A stretch of 33,835 nucleotides of DNA, from NCBI GenBank assembly GCA_006503475.1, contig RSEH01000371.1, positions 1 through 33,835 on the forward strand, read 5' to 3'. Both the position numbers and the translations under genes were made by a program. This stretch comes from Stentor roeselii (lineage: Eukaryota; Ciliophora; Heterotrichea; Heterotrichida; Stentoridae). Shown piece after piece: positions 1 through 8,801 of this stretch. Each line of letters begins with the position of its first letter. The first letter of the stretch is position 1. The notes beneath the pieces were generated by a model. It saw only the letters and a program-made list of their open reading frames with translations, made no database searches and was not told the origin of the DNA.

Positions 1-340
1 AAGGATGAAAACAGTTTGAAATTCGTACTTGGATTTAAACTTTTGTAGAGGAATCTGGTTTATTTGAGAAAATCATTTAAAATAATTTGATTAGATGGTA
101 GGATTAATCTTGGCTTTACTTTAATTATAGACTTTCTCTTGATGCAACCTTAGATGTTTGTTTGAAGGAAAACTCACTTCATAATATCAGCAAGAAAAAA
201 TTATATAAAGATTTTAAGATTTAAAATAATCAAACTTCTTCTTAAAGGTTTTATCAACAGTTTGCATGAAAAAATTATCTCTAAAACAAAGCAAGATACT
301 TTGAAAATGCTTAAAGTAATAACGAGCATCTAATTGCATG
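1..340 (+). pseudogene. possible decayed copy of the coiled-coil family (3' part)
   Basis: No intact gene is seen here. A stretch near position 28 shares the 12-mer CTTGGATTTAAA with the gene at 851-1852, at the point that encodes LGFK in all three intact family members. About 35 bases later comes TTTGAGAAAAT, which the intact gene has about 30 bases after the 12-mer (FEKI). Weaker similarity to the later Tyr-Phe-Asn-Gln-His block occurs near 175-195. The frame is broken by stops and shifts, so this would be a relic whose 5' part lies left of the window. Order and strand match the neighbouring family, which favours a true relic. The similarity is short and AT-rich, so the call is tentative. 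Confidence 0.42.
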
Positions 341-796
341 AAAATCCTAAAGATTCTATTTATAAACTTTCGCATAGCCTTCTTAGTTAATCCAACAAGC
401 ATAAAAATTAAGAGACTAAAAAATAATAATTTTATCTTCAAAATACTTACTAAAGATCAACTCATCTAAATTAAGGATCACTTTAAGCTGCTCTAAAAAA
501 AAATCTAAAATCCTAAAAAAAAATCATAAAATTTAAATTTCCTCATATATCCCAGCTCGAAAATTTATAATTAAAAGATTTTCTTCAAATTCTCAACCTT
601 TCACCATAAATCTTAAAAAAATCCTAAAAAAATCCTAAAAAATTTCAGAAATTCAAAAATTTTCAAAAGATAGAAATTCTTCTCAAGTCCAAATAAACCC
701 TGATCAGTATCTTTGATAATAAACAATAAGAATCCTAATCTCTATAAAATTAAAGCTGATTCAAATACTCTTCTATCCCTAATTTTTAAATTTGAG
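341..796. other. AT-rich spacer upstream of first coiled-coil gene
   Basis: No gene is seen. It contains several loose copies of the short string ATCCTAAAAAA (about 490-640). Similar strings occur before the other two family genes (about 3370 and 7090-7110), so they may belong to the shared upstream region of this gene family. Confidence 0.5.
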
Positions 797-818
797 TTAC
801 TGACCTTTTTTCCAGTGA
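797..818 (+). promoter_or_regulatory. 22-bp palindromic upstream element, copy 1
   Basis: TTACTG, then ten bases, then CAGTGA. It starts 54 bp before the ATG at 851. The same half-sites with exactly the same ten-base spacer occur before both paralogous genes (3431 and 7162). Here the second half-site differs from a perfect inverted repeat by one base. It is probably a binding site for a dimeric regulator or a core promoter part; the function is inferred from conservation alone. Confidence 0.55.
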
Positions 819-850
819 TTTTCTCAAAAACAGTAGTGCTAATGTTATAA

Positions 851-1852
851 ATGTCTATTCCAAGATCAAAAAGCACAAAGCCTTCAAAAAGAAACGATGT
901 CGATTTGAATTTTCTTCCTTCATTTACTCAACCATCAAGTAAATTCCATAAAAAAAACCCATCAATCGCTTTAAAAGTCTTCAGAAAAAGCTTTGCTGTA
1001 ATCACAAAAGACTTTTCACCAGACTCTCAAATGACTCTTCAACTCAACCAAAAAGATTTAAACGTTTTTCATGTCAGAAACCCAGTCCTTCAAACCAAAA
1101 AAACAACTTTTTATCAGTCAAAAGCTCGACAACAGGATCAACTTGAATCAAAACTAAAAGAAATCGAAATAGTTTCACAAAGTGTTGGAATAAATTCAGA
1201 AGTTTTCAGAGTTTATCAAGAAATCTTCGAAAAAATCATTGAAAAAAGTGATAAAAATAAAAATCTTTTAGAAAAAATCAAAAAAGCTTATGAGAACTGG
1301 ATTTCTATTCTTTTAAACAATGGAAAAGAATACGAAAATCAAAAAGTTTTAATGAAGGAAATTAGTGAAAACTTGAAAAATGAAGTAAAAGATAAGAAAA
1401 TTTTGATGAAGAGAATTGAAAAAGTTTCTAATGAAAATGAAAGATTAGTTAAGGAAAAAAATGATGCAAAGATTGAATTTGAGAAGGTTTTTGAGACTTT
1501 TGAGTATGAAAATGATTTTAATTTAGAATTTTTGAACTTTGAATGGAAATCAAGGCTTGCTCTTGGATTTAAAGTTGTTGTTAACCAGACTTTTGAGAAA
1601 ATTAAAAAAGAACTGAGGTCAAGTCAACATGTTGAAAAAATTTCTTATCAAATTTTAAATGAGTTTCAGAAGAAAGGGTATGGAATTGATAAAATCCTTA
1701 AAAATATGGAAAAAGAGAATATTCTGGAAAGATGGAATTATTTTAATCAGCATCATGAATTGAAAGCTTATGAGAAATGGGTTGATTTCATTATGAATAC
1801 AAGTTGTGGGAATTTAAATTTAATTTCTCTAGAGAAGAGAGGGTTTGAATAG
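851..1852 (+). CDS. coiled-coil protein of unknown function, family member 1
   Basis: I do not recognise the product beyond a family local to this window. The 333-aa protein is homologous along its length to those at 3490-4530 and 7222-8301. The first ~80 residues are Ser/Lys-rich and probably disordered. A conserved block follows (VRNPVLQTKK ... FYQSKA, then VYQEIFEKIIEKS). Residues about 135-210 form a charged Lys/Glu coiled coil. A conserved C-terminal domain follows (LGFKVVVNQTFEKIKKEL, ERWNYFNQHHELKAYEKW). There is no signal peptide or membrane segment. The start is supported by alignment of Met-Ser-x-x-Arg/Pro in the paralogs and by the TATAAATG context. The C-terminus ends with SLEKRGFE and lacks the Gly/Asn tail ending in Val that the other two share, so it may be a truncated tail. 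A cytoskeletal or scaffold role is plausible but unproven. Confidence 0.85.
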   Translation: MSIPRSKSTKPSKRNDVDLNFLPSFTQPSSKFHKKNPSIALKVFRKSFAVITKDFSPDSQMTLQLNQKDLNVFHVRNPVLQTKKTTFYQSKARQQDQLESKLKEIEIVSQSVGINSEVFRVYQEIFEKIIEKSDKNKNLLEKIKKAYENWISILLNNGKEYENQKVLMKEISENLKNEVKDKKILMKRIEKVSNENERLVKEKNDAKIEFEKVFETFEYENDFNLEFLNFEWKSRLALGFKVVVNQTFEKIKKELRSSQHVEKISYQILNEFQKKGYGIDKILKNMEKENILERWNYFNQHHELKAYEKWVDFIMNTSCGNLNLISLEKRGFE

Positions 1853-3106
1853 TAAGTATATGGCTGATCTTAAGCACATAAAGTCTGGAAAATCTATAAA
1901 AAAGTGAAGATAATACTCATCAGACTTTAACATATCAATAATAATTTCAATTAAAATCATTTATAATACAGTTTTCCAATCATTTTCATCAAAAATTTGA
2001 ATAATTTCAAACAGTAAAATCTGAAAACATTAGATAGACATATTCCCAAAAGATTTTAAAATTTATAAAAAATCATTCAAGCATTTAGTACTGAAATTAA
2101 ATCTCACACCAATTGTCTGATGATTAAAATCCAGTTTACATAACCACATGATTAATAAATATATTTAAATTCGAAAAAAACTCATCAAGTAATTATGTCA
2201 GAGGATCTTAATAAACATTTTAATACAGGTTTCTATTGAATTGGAGAATTCATCTTACTTTTGATTGAATTTAGGAGAGTTTAGATGGTGGACTGATCAA
2301 GATGGTATTTTATTAGATAATTTTTAGGTTTATTTTAATGAAGAACCTTCGATGCCATTTTTAAGTCGAGATATTTAAGATAGAGGATTAATTTGATTAA
2401 TGTTATTTCAAGTCGCAGTAAAATATGTTCTTTTCAATCATTTTTTGTAAATAAATTAATCTTATTTAAATCTTTAAAGAATTATCCTATAAAGTTAACA
2501 ATTCACGAATTCTAAGAAATCCTCAAAGTTATTTTTTGAAATCAAAGTAATCAAATCTATTGAAAATTAATTCGATATTATTAAAAAATCAACTATTTAT
2601 TAGTAACTCTAAAGAAAGTATTTGAATATCAGATAAGATAAAGAATCAAGGAATATAATCAATAATTCATGATTAGGATTTTATTAAAAGTTATTTGATA
2701 AATTTGATGAAAATACTCAATAAACAACTTGAATCTAAAATTTTTCTCGTTTTCAATACTTAAACGATTATTTTATTTATTCCAGAGATAAATTGCCTTT
2801 ATTTAATCCCTATAAAATAATCTAATTTTTCATTATTATATAAAACTGAACTCTATTGGATATATTTATTATAATATCAAGTATTCCGCTCTATGAAAAT
2901 TTTGCAAAAATTACCTATTTAATCAAATAATCCACTTTAAACTCCATTAAACAATAGGAATACTGATCTACTAATAATTCAGAAATGAGATAAAATCTCA
3001 ATTAAAAATTTTATAAATTACTTAGTCAAATATTTTATTTTACTTACTTTTTCCCATCACTTCAAAAAACTTTCTATCATTCAACTAAATATACTATACC
3101 TTCTAG
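1853..3106. other. AT-rich spacer, no supported gene
   Basis: About 1.25 kb with stops in every frame. A 14-codon frame starts at 2195 (ATG TCA GAG GAT) and ends at a TGA. The sequence after it stays somewhat codon-like but has several stops of all types, which is no better than chance at this base composition. No RNA gene or repeat was recognised. Confidence 0.6.
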
Positions 3107-3385
3107 AACTTTAAGATACTTATAAATGGAATTTGCAAAAATGCTTATTTTTTAAAGAGTGCTATTAAATCTAGTTTCAAGAGTCAGAATCACTCAAGTT
3201 CAAGTCTGAAAAGTTTTCAAACAGTAGTACCCAAAATTCAACAAGAAAAGTCCATCCAATATTTTCAAGCCAACAATTCAACAAAAATCAATAAATCCAA
3301 TAAAATCAGAGACAAGTCCATCAAAAAGTGCAATCAATATCCACTGAAAATCCAAACCTCAAAATCAATCCAAAAAAATTCCTAA
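3107..3385 (+). pseudogene. open frame without ATG; possible gene remnant or long leader
   Basis: This frame is open for 92 codons between a TAG (3104) and a TAA (3383-3385), unusually long for the AT-rich spacers here. It has no ATG in frame. The translation is Ser/Lys/Gln-rich (for example SSFKSQNHSSSSLKSF) and resembles the disordered N-termini of neighbouring proteins, but it cannot be aligned to them with confidence. A TATAAATG string, the start context of several genes in this window, lies at 3121-3128, one base out of frame with it. The frame may be a frameshifted relic. It may also be part of the 5' region of the gene at 3490, though that gene has its own TATAAATG start. Confidence 0.28.
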
Positions 3386-3430
3386 AAAAGTCAAATCCTT
3401 CAAAAAAATCCAAAATTTTTAAATTTTCCA

Positions 3431-3452
3431 TTACTGATTCATTTTACAGTAA
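3431..3452 (+). promoter_or_regulatory. 22-bp palindromic upstream element, copy 2
   Basis: TTACTG, ten bases, CAGTAA: a perfect inverted repeat of six-base half-sites, 59 bp before the ATG at 3490. The following bases AAATTTC are shared with copy 3, as is the string ATTAAGGAT just before the TATAAATG start. Confidence 0.6.
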
Positions 3453-3489
3453 ATTTCTATAATTCCTAAATCCATTAAGGATCCTATAA

Positions 3490-4530
3490 ATGTCAAGACC
3501 TAAAATTTTCAAGCACTCTCCAACCTGTGATGCAGAACTCGGATTTCTTCCCTATTTCTCATCTCCACCAGTCAAAGATCTGAGAAGACTCAAGCAGGGC
3601 AGTTCTAAAATTTTAAGAAAAAACTCAAGTTCTATAAAAAAAGAGTCTTCAGAAGACCTGAGCAATTATTCAAGTCTTCTTTGTTTAACTCAGAAGATTC
3701 CTAACATATTCCAAATACAAAACCCGATACTTCAGTCAAAAAAACCAAGTCTTTACCGTCAAAAGGCATTAAAGACTGATGACCTTGAAGTAAAAATCCA
3801 AGAACTTGAAAATTTTTCTCAATCACTTGAGTTTAATCCTCAACTTTTTCAGGCTTATCAAGAAATCTTCCAAAAGACCATTGAAAAAAGCGGAAAAAGT
3901 AAAAAAGTTCTAGAAAAAATTAAAACAACTTACGAAAAATGGATAAATTTTTTATTGATCTCTAGAAATGAATGTGAAAATAATAAAATTCTGATGAAAG
4001 AAATAAATGAAAAACTTGAAAATAAAATTAATGAAAATTCAGATTTGATTAAAAAAATCAAAAATTTGTCAGTTGAAAATTCAGTTTTTGGTAAGGAAAA
4101 AGAAACTGCGAGGAAGGAATTTGATGAAGTTTTAAAGATCTGTGGATTTGATTCAAATGGAGATCTTGGAAATTCAAGTGAAGAATGGAAAATTAAAGTA
4201 ATTATTGGATTTAAACAGCTTCTTGGACAGTCTTTTGAAAAGATTAAAAGGGAATTGATTTTGAGTCAAAATATTGAAAAAATGGCTTATAAAATTTTCA
4301 ATATTTTCTTGAAAAAAGGATACCCTATTGATAAAGTTTTGAATAGTATTGAAAATTGTGATATTGTTGAAAGGTGGAAGTATTTTAATCAGCATAAGTT
4401 GTTGAGACCTTATGAAAAACTTGCAGGGTTTATTATGAATAAAAGTTGTGGAGAAATGGAATTGATCACTTTCGGGAATGACAGAAATTTAGATCTGGGG
4501 AATTCTGAAAAGAATATAGTTATTGTTTAA
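3490..4530 (+). CDS. coiled-coil protein of unknown function, family member 2
   Basis: A 346-aa paralog of the genes at 851 and 7222, and the closer relative of the latter. A disordered Ser/Lys-rich N-terminus (about 1-85) holds SPTCDAELGFLPYFSSPP, matching a similar Leu-Pro-Phe/Tyr-Ser-Ser-Pro block in the others. The conserved IQNPILQSKKPSLYRQKA block follows, then AYQEIFQKTIEKSGKSKK, a Lys/Glu/Asn coiled coil (about 150-210) and the C-terminal domain (IIGFKQLLGQSFEKIKREL, ERWKYFNQHKLLRPYEK, MNKSCGEMELITFG). The tail ends in Asn-Ile-Val-Ile-Val, close to the Asn-Ile-Val-Leu-Val of member 3. No catalytic motif, signal peptide or membrane helix is visible. The start rests on TATAAATG and paralog alignment. 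The function is unknown; the conserved C-terminal domain is the best handle for a profile search. Confidence 0.86.
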   Translation: MSRPKIFKHSPTCDAELGFLPYFSSPPVKDLRRLKQGSSKILRKNSSSIKKESSEDLSNYSSLLCLTQKIPNIFQIQNPILQSKKPSLYRQKALKTDDLEVKIQELENFSQSLEFNPQLFQAYQEIFQKTIEKSGKSKKVLEKIKTTYEKWINFLLISRNECENNKILMKEINEKLENKINENSDLIKKIKNLSVENSVFGKEKETARKEFDEVLKICGFDSNGDLGNSSEEWKIKVIIGFKQLLGQSFEKIKRELILSQNIEKMAYKIFNIFLKKGYPIDKVLNSIENCDIVERWKYFNQHKLLRPYEKLAGFIMNKSCGEMELITFGNDRNLDLGNSEKNIVIV

Positions 4531-6670
4531 ATAAATAAAGAGAGTTTTACTTTTTTAAGTTAAATTGATTTACGATTTTTGTGAAACTGGAATGATGAAG
4601 GTATTTTCATTAAAATATCAGAAATTCATTGAAAAATTTACTTGATAACAATAAAATTAAAGTTTAATATTTTTTATGAAATAATGATGACCTGATCTTT
4701 AACTCTCCTATAGGGATAAGAAGTCATTTAAGTTTCAACTAAATTACCATTTAAATGTGAAATTCATTAAATCTTAGAAAAATAAAACATAAATCTTGTA
4801 GAAAACCTTTCATAAGAAATCTGAACCAAAAAAATATACTTAACAAGAAAATCATCTGAAACTTATTCTCTTTCAATGATTGATTATTTAGGACTATTAA
4901 TAAATATCGATAAGAAAATCTCTCAGTATCTTTTCACCCTTAAAAATAATAAAAGTTCATCTCCTTTAATTCATATCTCCTTCTCTCTCCAGTAAAAAAC
5001 AAAAAATTCACAACATCCAAGTTCCTTCAAAAGACTTAATCTTTCTTAAAATCTGAGAACTGGATTTCGAATTTTACAAAAAGGTAAAAAAAAGAGCAAA
5101 AAAATTCTTAGCATTTTTTAAGCTTCTCAACTTTCCGATGAGCTTGGAAAATTTTTCAAAACTTTCAAGAATTTGAGAAATCTTCAGAAAATTTTTGAAA
5201 ATCTTAAAAAGTAAAGGACCTTGAGAAAAAAATGACTATGAGACTTGGATATGAATTAGTATAAGGAAGTCCTGAATCATAAAGATTTTTAAAACTTTTA
5301 GAGAGTTGATATCAGTCTTTTGAAGTAAAAACCATCAAAAGAAGCAGCTTTTTAATAATTCAAAAGTTTTCAGAATAATATTTTTTACTTTAAACGAAAA
5401 AAGAAGCATTTGTTAATGAATTTGATAAACTCTTAATTAAACTCGCTTCAGATGATAAATTAATTTACTAAACTTAAAAGATGAATATAAATTAAATTCG
5501 CCATTCGGTTAAAAAGTTACAACTTTTATTGTATAATTCCATAATTTATTGGATATAAAATTCTATACATGACTAAAAATATTTTTCACTATTTTCAATC
5601 ATATTATAATGGATAATAAAACATAAACAATAAAATGAGGGTTATTTGATTAAAGAACAAGTGGAAACAAAGTATTATCATGAAGCTGCAGCACATTTAT
5701 TATTTTTAAATGAAAGTCAAAGAAAAATGATAATATTTAGGATTTATTTCATGTGATGCTTACGAAAAAGTTAGATAAATCTAAAAATATAATTCAAATT
5801 TATTAATAAAATTTAGGAAGAGCGGATAATAAAAGTGAACTAAAACTAAGCGGTCATTTAAGATTGGAGAGAATTTCAATTATTATGTGAAATCAAGAAG
5901 AACATGGGAGTACTAATATTTAATAATTTAATCTAGGTTTATAGTATCCCTTAATTTCGTAAGTATGGGTTGGAATATCATAGTTTGAAGGTGATTAAGG
6001 GATTCTCTAATAAATAACATTAAATTTTTTCTTATCTTTCTACTCCACCTAAAATTTTTAAGTGGAAAATATAATCAAAAAAGTAAGGTTGCAGATGATG
6101 AGCATAAAAAAAATATCACTAACTTTATTACTTAATATTTAGCAACCCGGTGATTAAAGACAATAAAATTAAGCATATTAAATTGATTTCTTAGAGGTAA
6201 TTAATATTTCTCACAATAAAACTTTAAGAGAATCAATATCATTCATCCTATTTTAAGCACTTTACTAAGATTAAAAGATATTTTATGAAATGTAAGCGTT
6301 TGAATTTAGAGTTAATCTTTTTACCCCTAAATTGTCACTATTGATACCCATGCTAGAATGACACAAATCCAAAGATTTGATTACTCGTTAAAGATCATTC
6401 CATATACTTTATATGAATTCAACTATATGATAAAAATTTGAGAAATAAATCGAAGTAAAAGTATTTAAAAAAGTTCATTATAGTACTTTTACAATTTTCA
6501 ATAACAACAATTAAAATAATCAAACATTCAAAATGAGAAAATTTATATTCTATGAAAAAATCGAAATTTACAAAAAATTTCAATAAATAAAAATACTACT
6601 TTAGTCCTAATTTAATTTATTCTATTTAAAAATGTTTAAATACCCTGATTCTAGTGCAAGCACTTTGGAT
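4531..6670. other. long AT-rich spacer with codon-like patches, no supported gene
   Basis: About 2.1 kb without an intact gene. A patch at about 5634-6030 is less AT-rich than its surroundings and gives short open stretches in two frames, for example EQVETKYYHEAAAHLLFLNE from about 5655 and ADNKSELKLSGHLRLERISI near 5822. All are broken by TAA, TAG and TGA. A ten-base inverted repeat (ATCCCTTAAT at 5946-5955, ATTAAGGGAT at 5994-6003) lies at its right end. It could be a decayed gene or a structured RNA. Neither can be supported from the sequence alone. Confidence 0.4.
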
Positions 6671-6689
6671 ACTTATTAGAGGAATTTAT

Positions 6690-7005
6690 AGTACAAAAAT
6701 AATGAAAATTCTGAAAGAATAGCCAGCCTCCTTAATCTATACCATGTAGGATTGAATTATTGAGAATTTAATGCTTTCCTTACTGTAGATCACCTATTTA
6801 ACATAAAATTATTTTATATTCAGATAATATAACTACTTTTCCAGAGTAGCTAATATCCGAATAAATTCTGGGATTTATACTTACTATACATTATTTCCTT
6901 TCAATAGTTAAGGTGATCTACACTTCAGAAACTTTGGATTCAATAATTTTCTCCTTCATGCTATTTACAAAGAAGAGGCAAGGTATATTTTCATCATTCC
7001 AAACA
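6690..7005. repeat. ~310-bp imperfect palindrome (fold-back, MITE-like)
   Basis: Two arms of roughly 150 bp face each other around a centre near 6841-6853. The best core is a perfect 12-bp pair, TGTAGATCACCT (6784-6795) with AGGTGATCTACA (6911-6922). Outside it, AATTATTGA (6755-6763) pairs with TCAATAATT (6940-6948), CATG pairs near 6743 and 6957, GCCTC (6726-6730) pairs with GAGGC (6975-6979), and ATGAAAAT near 6700 pairs with ATTTTCAT near 6990. Near the centre AACTACT (6831-6837) pairs with AGTAGCT (6845-6851). No target-site duplication is obvious. It ends about 215 bp before the gene at 7222. It could be a small non-autonomous element or the template of a long hairpin RNA. Confidence 0.6.
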
Positions 7006-7161
7006 TCCTTTTTTTACGAGACCTTATCTTAAATGAAAAATTATGTTATTAAGGCCTCGAAGCTTTCCTAAAACTCTAAAATTCTCAAATCCTTAAAAAA
7101 ATCCTAAAAAACCAAAACTAGAAGCTTTTGAAATAAACTCGTAAAATTTTTAAAAATAATA

Positions 7162-7183
7162 TTACTGGTTGTTATTCCAGTAA
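7162..7183 (+). promoter_or_regulatory. 22-bp palindromic upstream element, copy 3
   Basis: TTACTG, ten bases, CAGTAA, followed by AAATTTC as in copy 2, 60 bp before the ATG at 7222. The whole segment to the start codon resembles that of the gene at 3490, including ATTAAGGAT and TATAAATG. Confidence 0.6.
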
Positions 7184-7221
7184 ATTTCCGTCTAATCCTG
7201 GAGTAATTAAGGATATTATAA

Positions 7222-8301
7222 ATGTCTATCAGGCGATGCAAAAGCATAAAAGTTTCACTTTCATCAGAAGTTGATCCTCTCATGCCTCTCTCATTCTCAT
7301 CTCCATCATCCAAACACTTTAGAACCAACGAGTCAGTCCGTACAAAAGTCCATAAAAAACACTTAAATCGTCCAACAGAGTCTTCCCTTGAAATGATAAA
7401 CTCTTCAGGTGTCTTAAAAATCACTCAAAGCTCTTCAAACCTATTCCAAATCCGAAATCCAGTGATGTACTCAAAAAACTCAAATCTTTACAAAAAAAAA
7501 AATCTCTCTATTGATGAGTTGGATTTAAAAATAAAAAATATTGAAGAAATTTCTCGCTCAGTTGGCTTTACTGTGGAAGTTTTTGAGTCTTATCAGGAAG
7601 TCTTTTCGAAAATCATTGAAAAAAGCGGAAAACAAAAACAAGTTCTTGAAAAAATCAAAAGTTTTTATGATAATTGGATAAAAATCTTTTTAACTTCTAA
7701 AAAAACATCTGAAAATACGAAAATTCAAGAAAAGAATAAAAAAATTCAAGAAAAAGATGAAAAATTTCTAGAAATAAGTGAAAAATTTCAGAAAAAGGTT
7801 AAGGAAATCGAGATTTTGACTGAAAAAATAGCAAAGTTATCGCTTGAAAATGCAAGACTTGGGAAAGAAAAAGAAAATGCAAGGAAACAATTTGATGAAG
7901 TTTTTGAGTTTTGTGGGTTTAACTCGAATGAGGATCAGGGAAATTTTACTGAAGATTGGAAATCGAGAGTCGTTCTTGGGTTCAAACAGTTTTTTGACCA
8001 GTCTTTTGAAGACATGAAAAAAGAACTTTTTTTGAGTCAAAATGTTGAAAAAAAAACTTTTGATGTTTTGAACATTTTGATGCGAAAAGGACACCCTGTT
8101 GAAAAAATATTGTCAAGCTTTGAAAATAGTGAAACTTTAGAAAGGTGGAGGTATTTTAACAAGTATCTTGTCTTAAAGCCTTATCAGAAGTTTGCAGATT
8201 TTATCATGAATATGAGCTGTGCAACTTCTGAGTTGATAACATTCGGTGGCGAGAGAAATGTTGGTTTACAGTCTTCTGGGATGAATATAGTATTGGTTTA
8301 A
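7222..8301 (+). CDS. coiled-coil protein of unknown function, family member 3
   Basis: A 359-aa paralog of the genes at 851 and 3490, and the longest of the three. The order is the same: a disordered N-terminus with PLSFSSPSSK, the block IRNPVMYSKNSNLYKKK, SYQEVFSKIIEKSGKQKQ, a coiled coil, and the C-terminal domain (VLGFKQFFDQSFEDMKKEL, ERWRYFNKYLVLKPYQKF, MNMSCATSELITFGG). The coiled coil has grown by a 21-bp tandem duplication at 7720-7761, giving KIQEKNK-KIQEKDE (residues 167-180). This explains much of the extra length against member 2. No membrane segments or enzymatic motifs are seen. The start is fixed by TATAAATG and alignment with the paralogs. A minus-strand frame over its 5' end (7104-7424) is an antisense shadow. 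The function is unknown; a structural role is only a guess. Confidence 0.86.
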   Translation: MSIRRCKSIKVSLSSEVDPLMPLSFSSPSSKHFRTNESVRTKVHKKHLNRPTESSLEMINSSGVLKITQSSSNLFQIRNPVMYSKNSNLYKKKNLSIDELDLKIKNIEEISRSVGFTVEVFESYQEVFSKIIEKSGKQKQVLEKIKSFYDNWIKIFLTSKKTSENTKIQEKNKKIQEKDEKFLEISEKFQKKVKEIEILTEKIAKLSLENARLGKEKENARKQFDEVFEFCGFNSNEDQGNFTEDWKSRVVLGFKQFFDQSFEDMKKELFLSQNVEKKTFDVLNILMRKGHPVEKILSSFENSETLERWRYFNKYLVLKPYQKFADFIMNMSCATSELITFGGERNVGLQSSGMNIVLV

Positions 8302-8380
8302 CACAAATAACGTAAAAATAAATTACCTTAATTTTTAGTTTTCTATTCGAAGTATTTCCTTCATTCCAATAATACTTATA

Positions 8381-8777
8381 CTTAATCCAAGGACACCTTA
8401 TATCCTAGAAAATTCTCATAAATCTTAATAATCCTGATACTTAATCAAAGAACACCTAACATCATAAAAATTCTCTTAAATCTGAATTGTCCTGACACTT
8501 AATCCAAGAACACCTAAATCCGAGAAAATTCCCATAAATTTCAAAAACCCTGATAATAAATCAAAGAACATCAAATATCTTAGAAGACTAATAAATCTCA
8601 ATAATCCTTATACTTAATCCAAGAACACCCAATATCCTAGAACATTCTCATAAATCTTAATATCCTGATACTTAATCTAATAACACCCAATATCCTAGAA
8701 AATTCTAATAAATCTCAATAATCCTGATCCTAAATCCAAGAACACCCAATATCCAAAAAAATTACCCATAAATCTAT
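8381..8777. repeat. tandem repeat, ~58-bp unit, about seven copies
   Basis: Units of 57-59 bp start at 8381, 8440, 8498, 8556, 8613, 8671 and 8730; the last is shortened. Each begins with a version of CTTAATCCAAGAACACC, continues with AATATCCTAGAAAATTC and ends with ATAAATCTCAATAATCCTGA. Copies differ by scattered substitutions and one- or two-base indels, so the array is not very young. It fills the gap between the 3' ends of two convergent genes (stops at 8301 and 8802), where it would lie in both 3' flanks. It may act in 3'-end formation or separation of the two transcripts, or be a neutral minisatellite. Confidence 0.85.
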
Positions 8778-8801
8778 AACTAACTTCATTCGAAAAAGCA
8801 T

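Noticed and set aside
214-441. 75-codon minus-strand frame with a hydrophobic start
   Set aside because: The composition is that of random AT-rich DNA, it overlaps the probable relic on the other strand, and its start lacks any supporting context. The apparent signal peptide is what Phe/Leu/Ile-rich translation of such DNA gives.
2195-2520. ATG TCA GAG GAT frame followed by codon-like sequence
   Set aside because: The open frame is only 14 codons. The continuation has several stops of all three kinds, and no homology is recognisable.
5634-6140. Reading with TAA and TAG as glutamine gives a long protein-like translation
   Set aside because: All real genes here use TAA and TAG as stops. TGA codons also interrupt the reading, and the number of each stop is about what random AT-rich sequence would give.
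6088-6200. Possible box C/D snoRNA (ATGATGA near 6094)
   Set aside because: No CTGA box D or flanking terminal stem is found at a suitable distance.
7104-7424. 106-codon minus-strand frame over the 5' end of the gene at 7222
   Set aside because: It is antisense to a gene supported by two paralogs, with no sign of its own function.
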